Assembly (NCBI GenBank): GCA_902729315.2 | Contig: LR746278.1 | Coordinates: 1,003,001-1,067,000 of the forward strand | Source: Spirodela intermedia | Taxonomy: Eukaryota; Streptophyta; Magnoliopsida; Alismatales; Araceae | Direction of reading: 5' to 3' | DNA length: 64,000 nucleotides | Part shown: one piece after another, positions 1 to 11,798 of the stretch | Layout of the letters: each line of letters opens with the position of its first letter | How positions within the stretch are numbered: position 1 is the stretch's first letter | Program-made: the position numbers and the translations under genes | The notes under the pieces: generated by a model | Database searches by the model: none | Told to the model about the DNA's origin: nothing | The model's input: only the letters and a program-made list of their open reading frames with translations

Positions 1-1115
1 TATTATCTGCTCTTGCATAGAAGGGGATAGTATAAAAATCGAAATATTTATTATGCATCAACCGGCAAGCTTATCAGAGTTCTTAACATTGGCCTATTAT
101 CATCACGGTTAAGACCATAACATTTTGATAGCAGAACTTACCGATGTTAATCACGAAATTTCTTTAATACAAATTTTATGCCAGAGATGAAAAGAAAATT
201 AGCTCAAATCCACCATCATTTTCGTTCTCGACACTCCTAATCGTCGATCATCACCGATAAAGAAACTTAACTGTACACATTATTCGGTGATCAACGAGCT
301 CGCAGTACGATTCTTCAACCCATTTCCTCGTATACTTCATCCACACCAAAGTTGAGCCAACTTCCTGTCCCCCTGCTCTTGTCTACGGGGTGGAGCCTCC
401 TCTCGCGGCGTCTGATCATATCACGACCATGGCGGGGGGCCTCCGGGCTTCCGCGGCCACGTGGGACGGAAAGGGGGACTGCTGCTCCTTCCGCATCTTC
501 TTACGACGACTCATTCGCTTATTCCCCCTCGTTTATGTCCCCGATCTAGCTTATACTCGCACACTATCAAGAAATTCATGACTCTTGTAAGCTGCACCTA
601 TGATTGGAGGGCACCCGAGCGACAATCTATTCGACGCAATGCCCAGCGTCATGTCTCGGAGCGTCAATTTGTCCAGACGTGGCCGCGGAGGACCGCCTGG
701 CACGGTCGTCCTCGCCGTGATATGAAGAGCCGCCGTTCGAGCCGACGGCGGCGATGGAAGGGGTCCCCTCTAGGAAACAGAATCGCATATACCTCATTAA
801 ACAAACCCAAAAAGTCAAACCCGGGATCTTGTGGCAGGGGGAAGTTGAAAGGACGGGAATAGCCTCGTGAGACTTTGCCGACCACGACGAGGAGGAGCAG
901 CTCCGTCCTCCCCCAGTGGGGGTCGCAGAGGGGAGAACTCCCCGGGTAGCCGCGGAGTCTGCCCCTTCAGTGCCGCGGGGAGGGATCGATCCTCCGGAGG
1001 GGAGGAGCCACCAAGAAGAACGCCTGGGGGTCAAACGAGAGTGATATCTCGGCCAACAATTCCGGAAGTGCCTGCACAATAACCGAACCACATTTGTCAA
1101 CGCTCCCATTCCTTC

Positions 1116-1122
1116 TATATAA
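1116..1122 (+). promoter_or_regulatory. TATA box of NRT2 copy 1
   Basis: The sequence TATATAA lies about 180 bases upstream of the start codon and is followed by a pyrimidine-rich leader containing a (CT)n run at 1215-1233. Spacing suggests transcription starts near 1147-1155. This is inference from consensus and position. The equivalent place in copy 2 (about 12871-12880) does not contain this motif. Confidence 0.6.
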
Positions 1123-1214
1123 CGGCAGAGGCTCCGGCAAAGAATCTCCAAGCTCTGTGCACCCCTTCTCTCTCCATCTACATCTACCCTTTTCCTCCTC
1201 GTTTTATCTCTCTA

Positions 1215-1233
1215 TCTCTCTCTCTCTCTCTCT
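1215..1233 (+). repeat. (CT)n microsatellite in the NRT2 copy 1 leader
   Basis: This is a perfect CT run in the presumed 5' untranslated leader. The second gene has a similar run at about 12959-12979, but lacks about ten bases just before it. CT-rich leaders are common in plant genes and can affect transcription or translation, which was not tested here. Confidence 0.8.
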
Positions 1234-1301
1234 GCCTGCAGGACGGAGACGATACTGTAGAAGACGAAGGAAGGGGGCAAAGGGGGACGGAGGAATAGAA
1301 G

Positions 1302-3020
1302 ATGGGGTCTCTGAGCATAGAACACGGCGACAACGTGAACTCCGATGTCGCGCCGCCGCGCAAGTTCGCGCTGGCGGTGGACTCGGAGAACAAGGCGACC
1401 GAGTTCCGCCTCTTCTCGTTCGCGGCGCCTCACATGCGCACCTTCCACCTCTCCTGGTTCTCCTTCTTCTCCTGCTTCGTCTCCACCTTCGCGGCCCCGC
1501 CGCTCCTCCCCATCATCCGCGACAACCTCAACCTCACCTCCACCGACATCGGCAACGCCGGGATCGCTTCCGTCTCCGGGGCTGTCTTCGCCAGGCTCGT
1601 CATGGGCAGCGCCTGCGACCTCGTGGGGCCCCGCCTCGCCTCCTCGTCCCTCATCCTCATCACCACCCCCCCCGTCTTCTTCACCGCCTGCATCAATTCG
1701 CCTTTCTCCTACTTCCTGGTGCGGTTCCTCACCGGGTTCTCCCTCGCCAGTTTCGTCTCCTGCCAGTTCTGGATGAGCTCCATGTTCAACCCCACCAAGG
1801 TGGGCGTCGCCAACGGAGTGGCCGCCGGATGGGGCAACCTCGGCGGCGGCGCCACCCAGCTGATCATGCCGCTGGTCTTCGAACTGATCAAGCACATGGG
1901 CAGCACCAAGTTCACCGCCTGGCGCATCGCCTTCTTCATCCCCGGCGTGATGCAGACCGTCTCCGCCCTCGGCGTCATGATCCTCGGCCAGGACCTTCCC
2001 GACGGCAATTACCGCGACCTCATGGAGACCGGCGAGAAGACCAAGGACAGCTTCTCCAGGGTCTTCGCCAACGCCGCCAAGAACTACCGCGGCTGGATCA
2101 CCGCGCTCTGCTACGGCTACTGCTTCGGGGTGGAGCTGGCCATCGACAACGTCATCGCCGAGTATTTCTACGACAGGTTCGACCTCAACCTGCGGACGGC
2201 GGGGATCATCGCCGCCAGCTTCGGCATGGCCAACATCGTGTCCAGGCCCGGGGGGGGCTTCCTCTCCGACTTCCTCGCCGCCAGGTTCGGGATGAGGGGG
2301 AGGCTCTGGGGCTGGTGGATCGTCCAGACCCTGGGCGGCGTCCTCTGCATCTGGCTCGGCAAGACCAGCTCCCTCAGCCTCGCCATCTTCGTCATGATCG
2401 TCTTCTCCGTCTTCGTACAGGCCGCCTGCGGCCTCGCCTTCGGGGTCGTCCCCTTCATCTCCAGGAGGTAACAACTTTTAACTCAAACCATAAACGCAGC
2501 TCTTCCTCCCCAGCCTTCTCCTCTTCGCCGGCAACTTCCCCCCTTACTGCCGGTGAAAAAAAAGGCCTTCTCTCTCGTTGTGTGCGTGTGTGTGTGTGTG
2601 TGTTGTTCTGACCTAACTACGAATGGACTGGACTTGATTCGTGTGCGCAGGTCTCTGGGGCTGGTCTCGGGGATGACCGGCGGCGGGGGGAACGTCGGGG
2701 CGGTGATCACGCAGCTGCTCTTCTTCAAGGGAACCAGATACACCAAGGAGGACGGGATCACGTACATGGGGATCATGATCCTCTGCTGCACTCTCCCCAT
2801 CATGCTCATCTACTTCCCCATGTGGGGAGGGATGCTCTTCGGGCCCTCGTCCAAGGAGGACGCCACCGAGGAGAACTACTACGCGGCGGAGTGGAGCGCC
2901 GAGGAGAAGGCCAGGGGCCTCCACCTCAACACCATCAAGTTCGCCGAGAACTCCAAGGGGGAGAGGGGGAGGAGGAGGAGACTCGCCCCCACCACCGACG
3001 CCACCCCCTCTCACGTCTGA
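1302..3020 (+). CDS. NRT2: High-affinity nitrate transporter, NRT2 family, copy 1
   Basis: This gene encodes a plasma-membrane proton-coupled nitrate importer of the nitrate/nitrite porter branch of the major facilitator superfamily. NRT2 proteins in plants usually work with an NAR2 (NRT3) partner. Exons are 1302-2467 and 2651-3020, giving 511 aa, normal for the family. The intron (2468-2650, GT-AG) splits the arginine codon before SLGLVSG and carries a (GT)n run. Visible signatures are the MFS loop motif [11 protein letters not shown] near residue 105, the NNP signature [10 protein letters not shown] near residue 175, and many hydrophobic segments consistent with 12 membrane helices. The C-terminal tail is charged and arginine-rich (GERGRRRR). 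Coding GC is very high, unlike the flanks. The start is the first ATG with a complete family N-terminus. Copy 2 encodes an identical protein. Confidence 0.95.
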
Positions 3021-5026
3021 CCCCGCCACGTTTTCCACGGTCTTAATTAGCTGGGTCGGTCACCGCGTTATTCGCCTGATGCTCTCTGCCCCCCTGTCCC
3101 CTCTTTGTTATCCTGCCTTTATGTGTCTGTATCTATCTCCCGCTCTCTCTCTCTCTCTCTCTCCCTACTCTTCTTTGGATACTGGGTTGAGTGGTAGCTC
3201 GATCGGGAGGCGTGTTAGTGCCAAGTATGACTAAGAGGTGTCATGTACGGGGAAAAACTAAGATTGTGAGGTTCGAGCGATGTGGGGAACTGTGAGACGG
3301 CCGGGAAAAGAAAGTCTTGGAGCGATGGCCTCGTTCTTCTGATAGAATAAGATCATATACATTCACTCTCTCATCTATGTTTGTGATAAGTCTATATTCG
3401 ATGGACGACTCCGATCCTCTCTCTCTCTCTCTCCCTCACTCCTTCTATGTATGTACGTAAGCGTGCATAGTGCAGCTGTCAAGATCCGTCTGCCTTAGTC
3501 GTTGAACCTGAACATTTTCGAGATCCGAATGGATCTGGTGGATTCCTGAACGCAGAGTCGTAGACAGAGTGGTCGGGGAGGGGAACTAAAAGTCAAAAAT
3601 TTGGCCTCCCTCGTGCGAACGCCTAAACAAGACATGACTTAGAGCTTGGGAGACCAACGTCCGGACCCGCCACCTTCAGACTTATGGTTAAACTTTTTTT
3701 TTTCACCCTATGTTGGTTGCCCATCAAATGAGTGATTTATTCATTAGTTAATTGTCATTTATTATTGAATTATATTATTTCTTCTGTTATGTTGGTCCCA
3801 TTTTAAAGAGTCCCAGGTGATTTTAAGACTATATGCATAACACATTTTGTCTCATTCTACTTTCTAGGAAGGAAGTTGGCTCACTTTATTAGATAATTTT
3901 GCATTAATACTGAAAATTAAAGGGAAAATAAAGTTTTCATATTTATTACATTGAATGATAACAAAATCTCTTGCCCATTTGGGCTTACAAGGTTTCTTTA
4001 TATTTACTTTCTTGTAAGAAGTGAGTCAACCCATCCTAGAATAATTTGTGGAGTTTTAAATGCAAAATATTTTGTTAATTAAAAATTATATTTAATTAAA
4101 ATTAGAACGAATTGTACTTAGTTCTGAATATACATGATATGAGGCTAAACATGAACATACTTAGATACAATTCAAAATAACTTCACTAAATGCTTAGGTG
4201 AAAATTCACTAGTTATACTTGTGATTCATGACTAACCTTGTCATGTGAAACTACTATTTTGTTATATTATTCTAGAGATTAGTATTTATAAAAATTATCA
4301 CAGTAAAAACTCAATTGAGTTAGACACTCAAACTAATGAGAATTCTTGAAGCAAAATATGAATACAAGACCTTAGTCTATCATGAACCCATGTTATTATA
4401 TTATAAATTTCAAAAGGTTCTAATGCTGATTTGATTGAATAAATTCATAACACTCATTTTTATACAAAGGATTTTATGGATGCCACTGAATATATAAAAA
4501 ACATCATTTTAAACAACTTCAGTTACCAAAACCATGATTTTAAATATGGAGACCATAACTTAAGATGTTTACTTAATAGACATATTTTATTTGAGGTGAT
4601 TCAAACATGATTGTATTTCTAAAGTATTATAATACTCTAATGTGATTATCAACCCTACTTTTACAATATCACATTCTCATCAATATAACTTGAATCGGCA
4701 CAATTTGTATATGAATGTAATGTCATAACAAAATCATGTATTAGTTTCACTTAATGATATCTCTAGCTTATTTAAAGTTTATTTTAGAGAAAATAAATCT
4801 TAGAATATCACAAAAAAATATTAAAAAAATCATATTAGGTTTGTCCATAAATATCAAAGATTGCCAACAGCTAAATGAGATAACACAGCCATCCTTATCT
4901 TCTCTATGAACTTCAGCTCTACAGTGAGTATTTTATAGGAAATCAAGTGAGAGATTGTGAGGTAGTTTCTTACTAATCTATCACTAATTGACCTTGTTAG
5001 GGGACTATAAATTGATCAATCAAACA
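3021..5026. other. 3' flank of NRT2 copy 1, then AT-rich DNA without a gene
   Basis: The first 550 bases are the 3' flank, with short (CT)n runs near 3143-3163 and 3418-3434. A diverged counterpart lies after copy 2. From about 3680 base composition shifts to strongly AT-rich, with no open frame resembling a gene and many short A/T runs. It is probably decayed repeat DNA. I see no identifiable element ends here. Confidence 0.6.
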
Positions 5027-6350
5027 CCCCCTCCTCCCCCACCTCCCTCCCCCCTTCTTGACATAAATGTGTCCTAAAAACCAAAAAACTTGACTATGCA
5101 ATTATCAAAGAAGTGTGAACATGTTTTTGCTGGGATTTGAAGTGTGCAGCCATGATGTGGGCTTGGCACCCACTCTTGGTCTACTTTCTGTGCACATTCA
5201 TGATATTGGGGTCTAGCATGTAATATCCAGTATCTTTCTATAGTATAACATAATGTCTTGTTTTCAGTGTACCAAAAGGTATTCATATTGTCATGACTTG
5301 AAGTCTTGGTTGGTTTAGAGATATTAGATTGAACCTTGCCTTTATTGGCAGTTGCTACTACATTATTATTACATCTAACTACAAATGTTGTATTATCTAC
5401 ACTCTGTAAGTTAAATATTAGATTTTTATAATTTTCTTCTCCCCTAATTACATATAACACCTCATTTAAAATGGCAGCCTTTCTCTATTGAGAATTTGGA
5501 TCCTTGATCACTCTAACCAGTTCATAAGGTTTATCCCTTTTTGTCTTTTCTCTATATAAGGTTGTGTCAATTGGATTCTTCATATCAACTACCTTATACT
5601 GATCAAACTCTTGTCATAATGTTCTCACTCATTTGTATATTTAGATTTTGTTTTTTTTGATTGCCACATTGTCATTATCCTCATTTTTAATTTGTAGAGT
5701 TATGAAGCATCTCTCACATGTAAGGAAATATAGACAAGTCCAACTAATCTCCAAATCATGGTGGTCCACAACCACACCATGATTCTTGAATCTATATGAT
5801 ATCAAGTTTCAAATTCTAGATCTCCAAATTTAGGCTTTGAGTTCAAAAGATGACCAAATAACCTCTATATTTAAGAATAACTTTAACTTACTACAACTAA
5901 CCAAAATAATTTTAACCATCTAGGTGGTCTATCTTAAGTATAGTGAGTAAATATGCATACATTTGATTCTGATCAAACCCCAATATTTTAGATTTTTTTG
6001 AATTTAAAGTTGTCTGAAATATTTTAATTTTTTGGATATAGATGAACCAAAAAAAAAAAAGAAATCAAGTTTGTGTGAATTGAAACAAATATATCTACTA
6101 CACGAATTGGTACAAAACTCATGATTAATGGAATCAATGGTTCATGTTAAGGGAATTAATGATACTAGACATTGCAAAAACTAGCATATGATTAAAATAA
6201 GAGTTAGTGATTTATGTCAACATAGATAAAAAATACATGAATGAATTCTTCTTGACATCGAATAATATTTGTTGCTCGTGTAACCCCATGATCCAAGAAG
6301 AAAATATAAGTATGTCACTGAAGAGATCACACATCATACTTTGATACCAT
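5027..6350 (-). mobile_element. Possible Ty1-copia-type LTR element remnant, minus strand
   Basis: Read on the minus strand, positions 6339-6349 give TGGTATCAAAG, which resembles the initiator-Met tRNA primer site of copia elements. It is preceded by a possible LTR end in CAACA. At the other end, positions 5027-5055 form a G-rich purine tract on the minus strand followed by TGTTTGATTG, as expected of a polypurine tract and LTR start. The 128-codon open frame at 5074-5460 (minus) shows no recognisable polyprotein motif, and I could not match a left LTR to a right LTR. The internal part is only about 1.3 kb, so this would be a deleted or non-autonomous copy. Confidence 0.3.
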
Positions 6351-8990
6351 GTTGATCACTATTGATCGCTCAAAATCATGTTGTCCACCTGACCTCCTCA
6401 ATCAAGCATCTCCAAAATTTAGTTGCTGCAAATTTAAGGGTGATGGAACATAGAAGAAAAGGAAAAAAATTCAAATCCTAAACTCATATTCACTGCATTG
6501 AGACATGCATTTATACTATCCAACTCATGAAGAAAGAGAGAATCAAGTTGATAAAAACTAAGCTGATTTACTTCATAGTATCAAGAAAGAAAAGTGGAAA
6601 AGAAAGTAAAGACTATATTAACTCAAAAATAGAAAGCAAACATATACATCATATTTTGACAAGTAGCTACTTACACCATGAATATTATTCTAATTACAAT
6701 AAAATGAAATGACCATTTTCCCAAGAAAATGGTCACAAAGCTCAAAACTTTTGTTAACATCAAAACTTTTTCAAAGTTCATAAGCTCAAAAAGATTTTAT
6801 ACACATTTAGTGTTAACTTTATCTTCTAAATTTCTTATAGCTTGTGTGCCCCCAATGCACAACTCTAGTGACAACTCTCTATACCTATGAAAAAATACAA
6901 AAAATAAATAATTAAAATTTCACCTATGAAGTTTAATGTGTTTCCTTCACGATGTTGATGAGAACTTTGAAAGGATGAAGCTTGGATTAGTTTTAGCATA
7001 GCTAGTTGCCCTACTAAATGCTCTCAAGAATGTGGCTAGTATTCTAATAGTCATTGTTCTTTGAATGAAAAAATCTTTGTATATACATATGATTTTCAAA
7101 TTTTTGGAGCCTAAATGGTTGAGAAGTAATGTACTATTTCTCTAGTAGTTACATGTAAATAATGCTGAACAATCTGTTTAATGTAACACCTTGTAAATTT
7201 CTTATTTTTCATTGAATCAATAACACTTTATGTGTTTTATCCCTTGACAATATGTAAGTTAACTCACTAGGTTGACCCTCTTTTAAGAGAGTATAAATGA
7301 ACGACACTGAATCCTAAATTTTTGAAATGAATATATAACAATAATTCCATTATTAATGTATTAAAATCATAATATTAAATAAATTCTCAATCAATGTTCC
7401 CTTTGTCAAGATCAAAACATTATTAACCTAAAAGTCAACAATGTCAACAAGGAAGTTGTCTTTAAAAAAAAATCAACACTCTAATTGCACAAGATATTTT
7501 GACATTCTATCCTAAAGTTATGATTACCATAACTATAAAATTGTGACCAAATTCATGTTAGAAATCACGTTTGAAGAAATATTTTTTTTAGTCAATTAAG
7601 ATTTTTGCATCGTATGAGCCAAAGTAGTTAAGAACAATGCTAAGTGATCCAATGATTAAACATATCAGAATTGTGAGTGGAATAACAAGAAATAATGTGA
7701 ATAAAGGGTGTGCATCATGAATAAGAGATTAGGGATAATTTTAAATAGCATCCATTCTCATGACTATTCACATTGAAACTAAATTCAGGAGGAGTGGGCA
7801 TATGAATGACTCATTATCTTACATCCTTACTACATAAAAATACTAAGAAAAATTACAACTAAGTTTAGGCCAAATTGACCATTCCATATAAATTGCATTT
7901 TCTTGTGTACCAGTGTACCTTACCACATACAAGTGCATGTAATTTGTCATATAGGCACTACTTTTGGCACATGACTCAAAACAAGCAAAAAAACAAACAC
8001 ATTATTGAATACACAAAAAACATGATTAAGATTATTTTTGACAAATATTAATCAAAATTTTAAACTATTTTATGAATCTAATTTAGTAAAACAAATATTA
8101 GATCCTCAACATTTAGCTCTAACTATAGAAGAAGTCAATGCTCTTATTGATCTCTCTCTTGATGATTTTGTGGGGATATTGGTGACCGATGAGTTATGTG
8201 ATGAAAATGAAACATGGTAGGTTCTCATGAAGAAGAAATCAATTTTTTAAAATCATCTTCTTTTAATCATAATATTAATGATATGAAAGTAATGAGATTG
8301 CTCCTTTATTTGGTAAATTTGCACAATTTATAATTAGAAATAAATCATGACAACTACTATCCATTTTGACACCATGTGATAATTATTTGGATAAATTTGA
8401 ATAACTTCATAAAACTTGACGGGTAATATTATTGGTGTGTAGTATTTTAAATCCGAAATATGTATTTAAATAAAATTGAATAATACTGAAAATTATTTAT
8501 TTTTGAATATTAGAAGTCAAAAACACAAAGAATGTTTACATACTACATTACAAAGGGATCAATCTCTCTAACATTATAAAATGATGCCATGCTCTAGAAA
8601 CAATATTTTCAAATTATTCTCATAAGCTCCACATCAAAAGACTTCCACATACAAGCCTATCCATACATAAGAAAGATACATGCTATAGTTATATGAAATA
8701 TTTCTTTTATCATTTGACATATGTATTCGGATATGTCACAAGCTTAGGTAAATTTAGGGCTATCAAACTGAAGGGATTAAGCATTTGATAATTTATTTGG
8801 CTTAATCTAAAGTCATCAATCTAGAAGAGATTAGTTGGACACTAATATGATTTGGTCCCCTAGAGCTATGCCTTACAAGTATTTTGGAGAGCACTTAGGT
8901 AGCCTAGAGCCAAGAAAATCTAGATTGTGATAGCCAAAGTCTTGATGTTCAATCATTTGTGATAAAAAAGGTTAGTGAAGCTTAAGGTCA
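6351..8990. other. AT-rich intergenic DNA without a recognisable gene
   Basis: The region is low in GC with frequent stop codons in all frames. The few open frames (for example 6527-6712 and 8038-8220, plus strand) are 60 codons or so and resemble nothing I know. If the copia-type primer site near 6345 is real, the first few hundred bases here would be its LTR, because a TATA-like stretch and purine-rich DNA occur around 6440-6530. Nothing else is supportable. Confidence 0.5.
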
Positions 8991-10176
8991 TGGTTTGAGA
9001 TGTGTGGAGAATGATCATCTTGAGTTAATCATGGATATATGGATAGTAGTCTACAATGAGTTGGTGGGAGGTCTAGGGAGGACACTCCACCTAAAGTAAA
9101 ACTTGAACTAGGGGAAATTATATATTTTGTCATTAGCTAGTTGCCCTAATGCTGAATTATAAATATGGGGTAACCTCACCATTGTAAGTGGGTTGATTAT
9201 AAAGAAATAGTATTTCTCTTACTTCTTGAAGGTTTCCCATAGGTTTGTTCAGGAAAAGCTACTTTGATCCACAATAAGTGATATTTGAATATGTGGGAGG
9301 TGTGCATTTGCACTAAGGATATTAGTTTCAGCATGGGGAGCAGCCCCTTCATATTGCATGTAGTGGTGTGCATTAGTTCTGCGCAAATCGTCATCAAGAA
9401 GGAGGAGGCTCTCATTCAGTTTGAATGCATGCGACACACATCAATATGATGCAGATCAGCACATCCAGGGGGAGTCCCCTATTTAAGCTGCACATAGTGT
9501 CATGCATTGGTGTGGCATGGGTTAGCACTAAACACTGAGTCCAGCGTAGGGACTGTACGCAGTGGCATATTGATGTGGTATGGATCAAATGTTAGACACA
9601 AGGAGTTCCTTATGTAGACTGCAGGCATGTGGTGCCTGTTAGTATGACGTTGATCAGCACCAGCGGATAAAGCTACTCATTCAGACAGCGTGCAAGCAGC
9701 ATGTGTTGATATGACGTTTGATGGGATGAGGCATGTGGAGTTCCTCATAGAGAGTGGGTGCATAAGGTTTTCATGCAGTGTAAATGTGTCGGTGTGTGGC
9801 TCTCATGGAGTGGGAACACTGACATTGTGTGCAAGGAGGCTCGCAGCATGACATAGTGCAGCCAAAGCAACGTTCATGAGGGGACTTATAGTATTGTATG
9901 GGGAGAATGATTACTCCTCAAGTAGAGATTGTTCAAATATGTAGAGAGTAATCATCCCAAATTTATGATAGATGTGAGAATTTGAGTATGTGGTGGGTTG
10001 ACCGGAGGTCCAAAGGGGAACTCCCTAAGAAGCAAAATTGAATTACATGAAGTTACATATTTTGTCATTAGATGGCTGCCCTAACTCTCTATTATAAATA
10101 GGGGGAACCCTTGTTATTGTAAGTTGGCTAAATGTAGTGCGGTGTTCTCCAACTTTGGAGGGTTTTCAAAGGCATG
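8991..10176 (+). mobile_element. Short LTR-type element: two diverged direct repeats around a repeat-filled interior
   Basis: About 250 bases at 8991-9247 and again at about 9928-10176 are related in the same orientation. Both contain, in order, a motif like TTTTGTCATTAG, a TATTATAAATA-type TATA region, a short stretch with ATTGTAAGT, and a TTTGGAGGGTTTTC-like or CTTGAAGGTTTCC-like end. This layout resembles the promoter and R region of a plant LTR. The interior is under 700 bases, has no polyprotein, and is filled by a ~66-bp tandem repeat. It could be a non-autonomous LTR element or simply a duplicated repeat pair. Exact ends are uncertain. Confidence 0.5.
9285..9850 (+). repeat. Degenerate tandem repeat, period about 66 bp, about 8 units
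   Basis: Successive units start near 9285, 9350, 9419, 9485, 9551, 9617, 9685 and 9751. Each has a G/T-rich first half resembling GCATGTGGTG and a middle resembling TGATGTGG or TGATCAGCAC. Each then ends in a segment resembling GGAGTTCCTCAT. Units are strongly diverged from one another, so the array is old. No long open frame crosses it. It lies wholly between the two LTR-like repeats. Confidence 0.6.
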
Positions 10177-11798
10177 AGCTATTATCAAATGTCTTCTCTA
10201 ACTTAGTTCTCTTTTAGTTGGTAAATTTTTTCTTTGGAATCTACTCCTTCCAAGTTTAACTTTGAGCATTTCAGTAACTCATTTATTGATCTCATCATCT
10301 ATTCCTCTCGTTGTTGGTTTGTTTCTTGTTCACTGCCACTGCCAACAATTTTTGTACATAGTTCTTCATCTCCTCTTCAAGTGTTCCACCCTCTCGTTCA
10401 CATCATCGTAGCTCATGCTTTGATACTAGACAAGCAATATAATACTGGACCATGAAATAAATATGGACTAGAAGTAAATGATTAACATGATCAGAAACTA
10501 ATTTTGGTTCCTAAGAAACCTAAGATCTTATGGAGCGGTTTGAGATGACTCACACTCACCCACAGCCCTAGTTTTCCCTAAGACACTTGATGCCCCTCAA
10601 TCATCCCCTGATCCCAAACCTAATACTCAATCTTTTTATTGAGCAAATTATCAAATTGTTCCTCAGTGCTCAGTGACTTCTCGTGAGGCCACATAAGTTA
10701 TTGAGCTTAGTTGGCATCCTGTTTTCAATCTCAAATATGTTAGGTCCACTAGATGCCTAAAAGACAACTTCGTCTACTAACTTGTATCTCTATACTCAAA
10801 TATTATGTTTGATATTTTGAATTAGTTGCATACCACTACTACGTTTGATGTATTTCCTAAAGTACCATTGACTAAGATATTCCACTTCATATGTTGTGTT
10901 ATGTTATAAAAAAGTTATCATATACTGAAATATTGAAATTTATATATTGAGTTATTTATATGCCACTCTTAAATTTTGATACTTGTGTTCCTCAAAATAA
11001 TTTCATTATATTGAAATATTAACCTTAATAATATCAATCAATGTGTAATATAGTTTCTCATGTATCGACATAGTCTACAATGAATTGCAAAGCCTGATAT
11101 ATTATACAATCATGTAAATTTCATATATTGAAATATGTGATACTTTCATTTTACTTTTTTGATTTTTATCTTAAAATTGTACCTCATCCTATATTGTATG
11201 TTTTTACCATCATGTCTTTTCCATTTCAAAGTTCATCCAAGGTTCCTGAAATCTAATAACCTATACATCCACCATTACGATGTGAGTCATCTTATCTTTC
11301 TTGCTGCCACTATGGTCCTTTGCACCAATAAACGTGAAGCATCACAACAAAGAAAAAGAAGCACTTAGGGACCATGGCATTATGGTTTGTCCAAAAGCTA
11401 CCATAACCTTATACTTCCCATATGTGACATGTTGACTTAAGTTCTATTTTAAGTTGATTGGCTGCACGACTCATTCCAACTACCAACTAGCACCAACTAC
11501 TTGAATTGTCATGATTTTAATAATGGAACTATTATTGATTAGATGAATTAAATGTTTTATTGTCATCCTGGGAATCAACTATTCATTCGTCATGTTTCCA
11601 TAAAATTCTAGGCTAAACTCTAAATTCATCATTGAAACGAGTTGAAAAAGTTTTGTTTGACCAATGAATACATTGTTGGAATTAGTGAAATTCCCCATTT
11701 TCCCAAAAATGGTGATTCAACTTTGACCTTTTTTATTTGTGCATACATCATGACAATAACTTGAGTGGTTTTCTTACTCAATTGCTTCATCCATCGCC
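10177..11798. other. AT-rich intergenic DNA without a recognisable gene
   Basis: Open frames at 10234-10455 and 11159-11368 (plus strand) are about 70 codons and show no family motif. The part near 10540-10760 is somewhat less AT-rich and may be a decayed retroelement coding stretch, but stops interrupt every frame. The region ends where similarity to the left edge of the window begins. Confidence 0.5.

Larger units (their letters stand above)
1..3560 (+). repeat. NRT2 tandem duplication, unit 1 (truncated at the window edge)
   Basis: This block is repeated in the same orientation at about 11799-15180. Three zones are visible. Positions 1-270 match the second copy only loosely, with many substitutions and indels. 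About 273-3025, covering proximal promoter, leader, exon 1, intron and exon 2, is almost identical. Beyond 3025 the match drops to scattered similarity, for example the segment near 3310-3430 against 15035-15140. The left end lies outside the window. The outer parts therefore record an older duplication and the core a younger homogenisation. Confidence 0.85.

Noticed and set aside
1212-2474. 420-codon open frame on the minus strand (also 12958-14220)
   Set aside because: It is the antisense shadow of NRT2 exon 1, caused by high GC at third codon positions. Its Glu/Gly/Asp-rich text has no family motif.
1094-2611. 505-codon plus-strand frame overlapping NRT2 copy 1
   Set aside because: It is a shifted frame of the GC-rich gene, giving Arg/His/Pro-rich text. 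The NRT2 frame is the one with membrane helices and family signatures.
9197-9437. Two minus-strand frames of 62-72 codons
   Set aside because: They overlap the LTR-like repeat and tandem array and have no similarity to known proteins.
9285-9850. CRISPR-like array
   Set aside because: The units are degenerate along their full length with no constant-repeat/unique-spacer alternation, and the DNA is plant nuclear.
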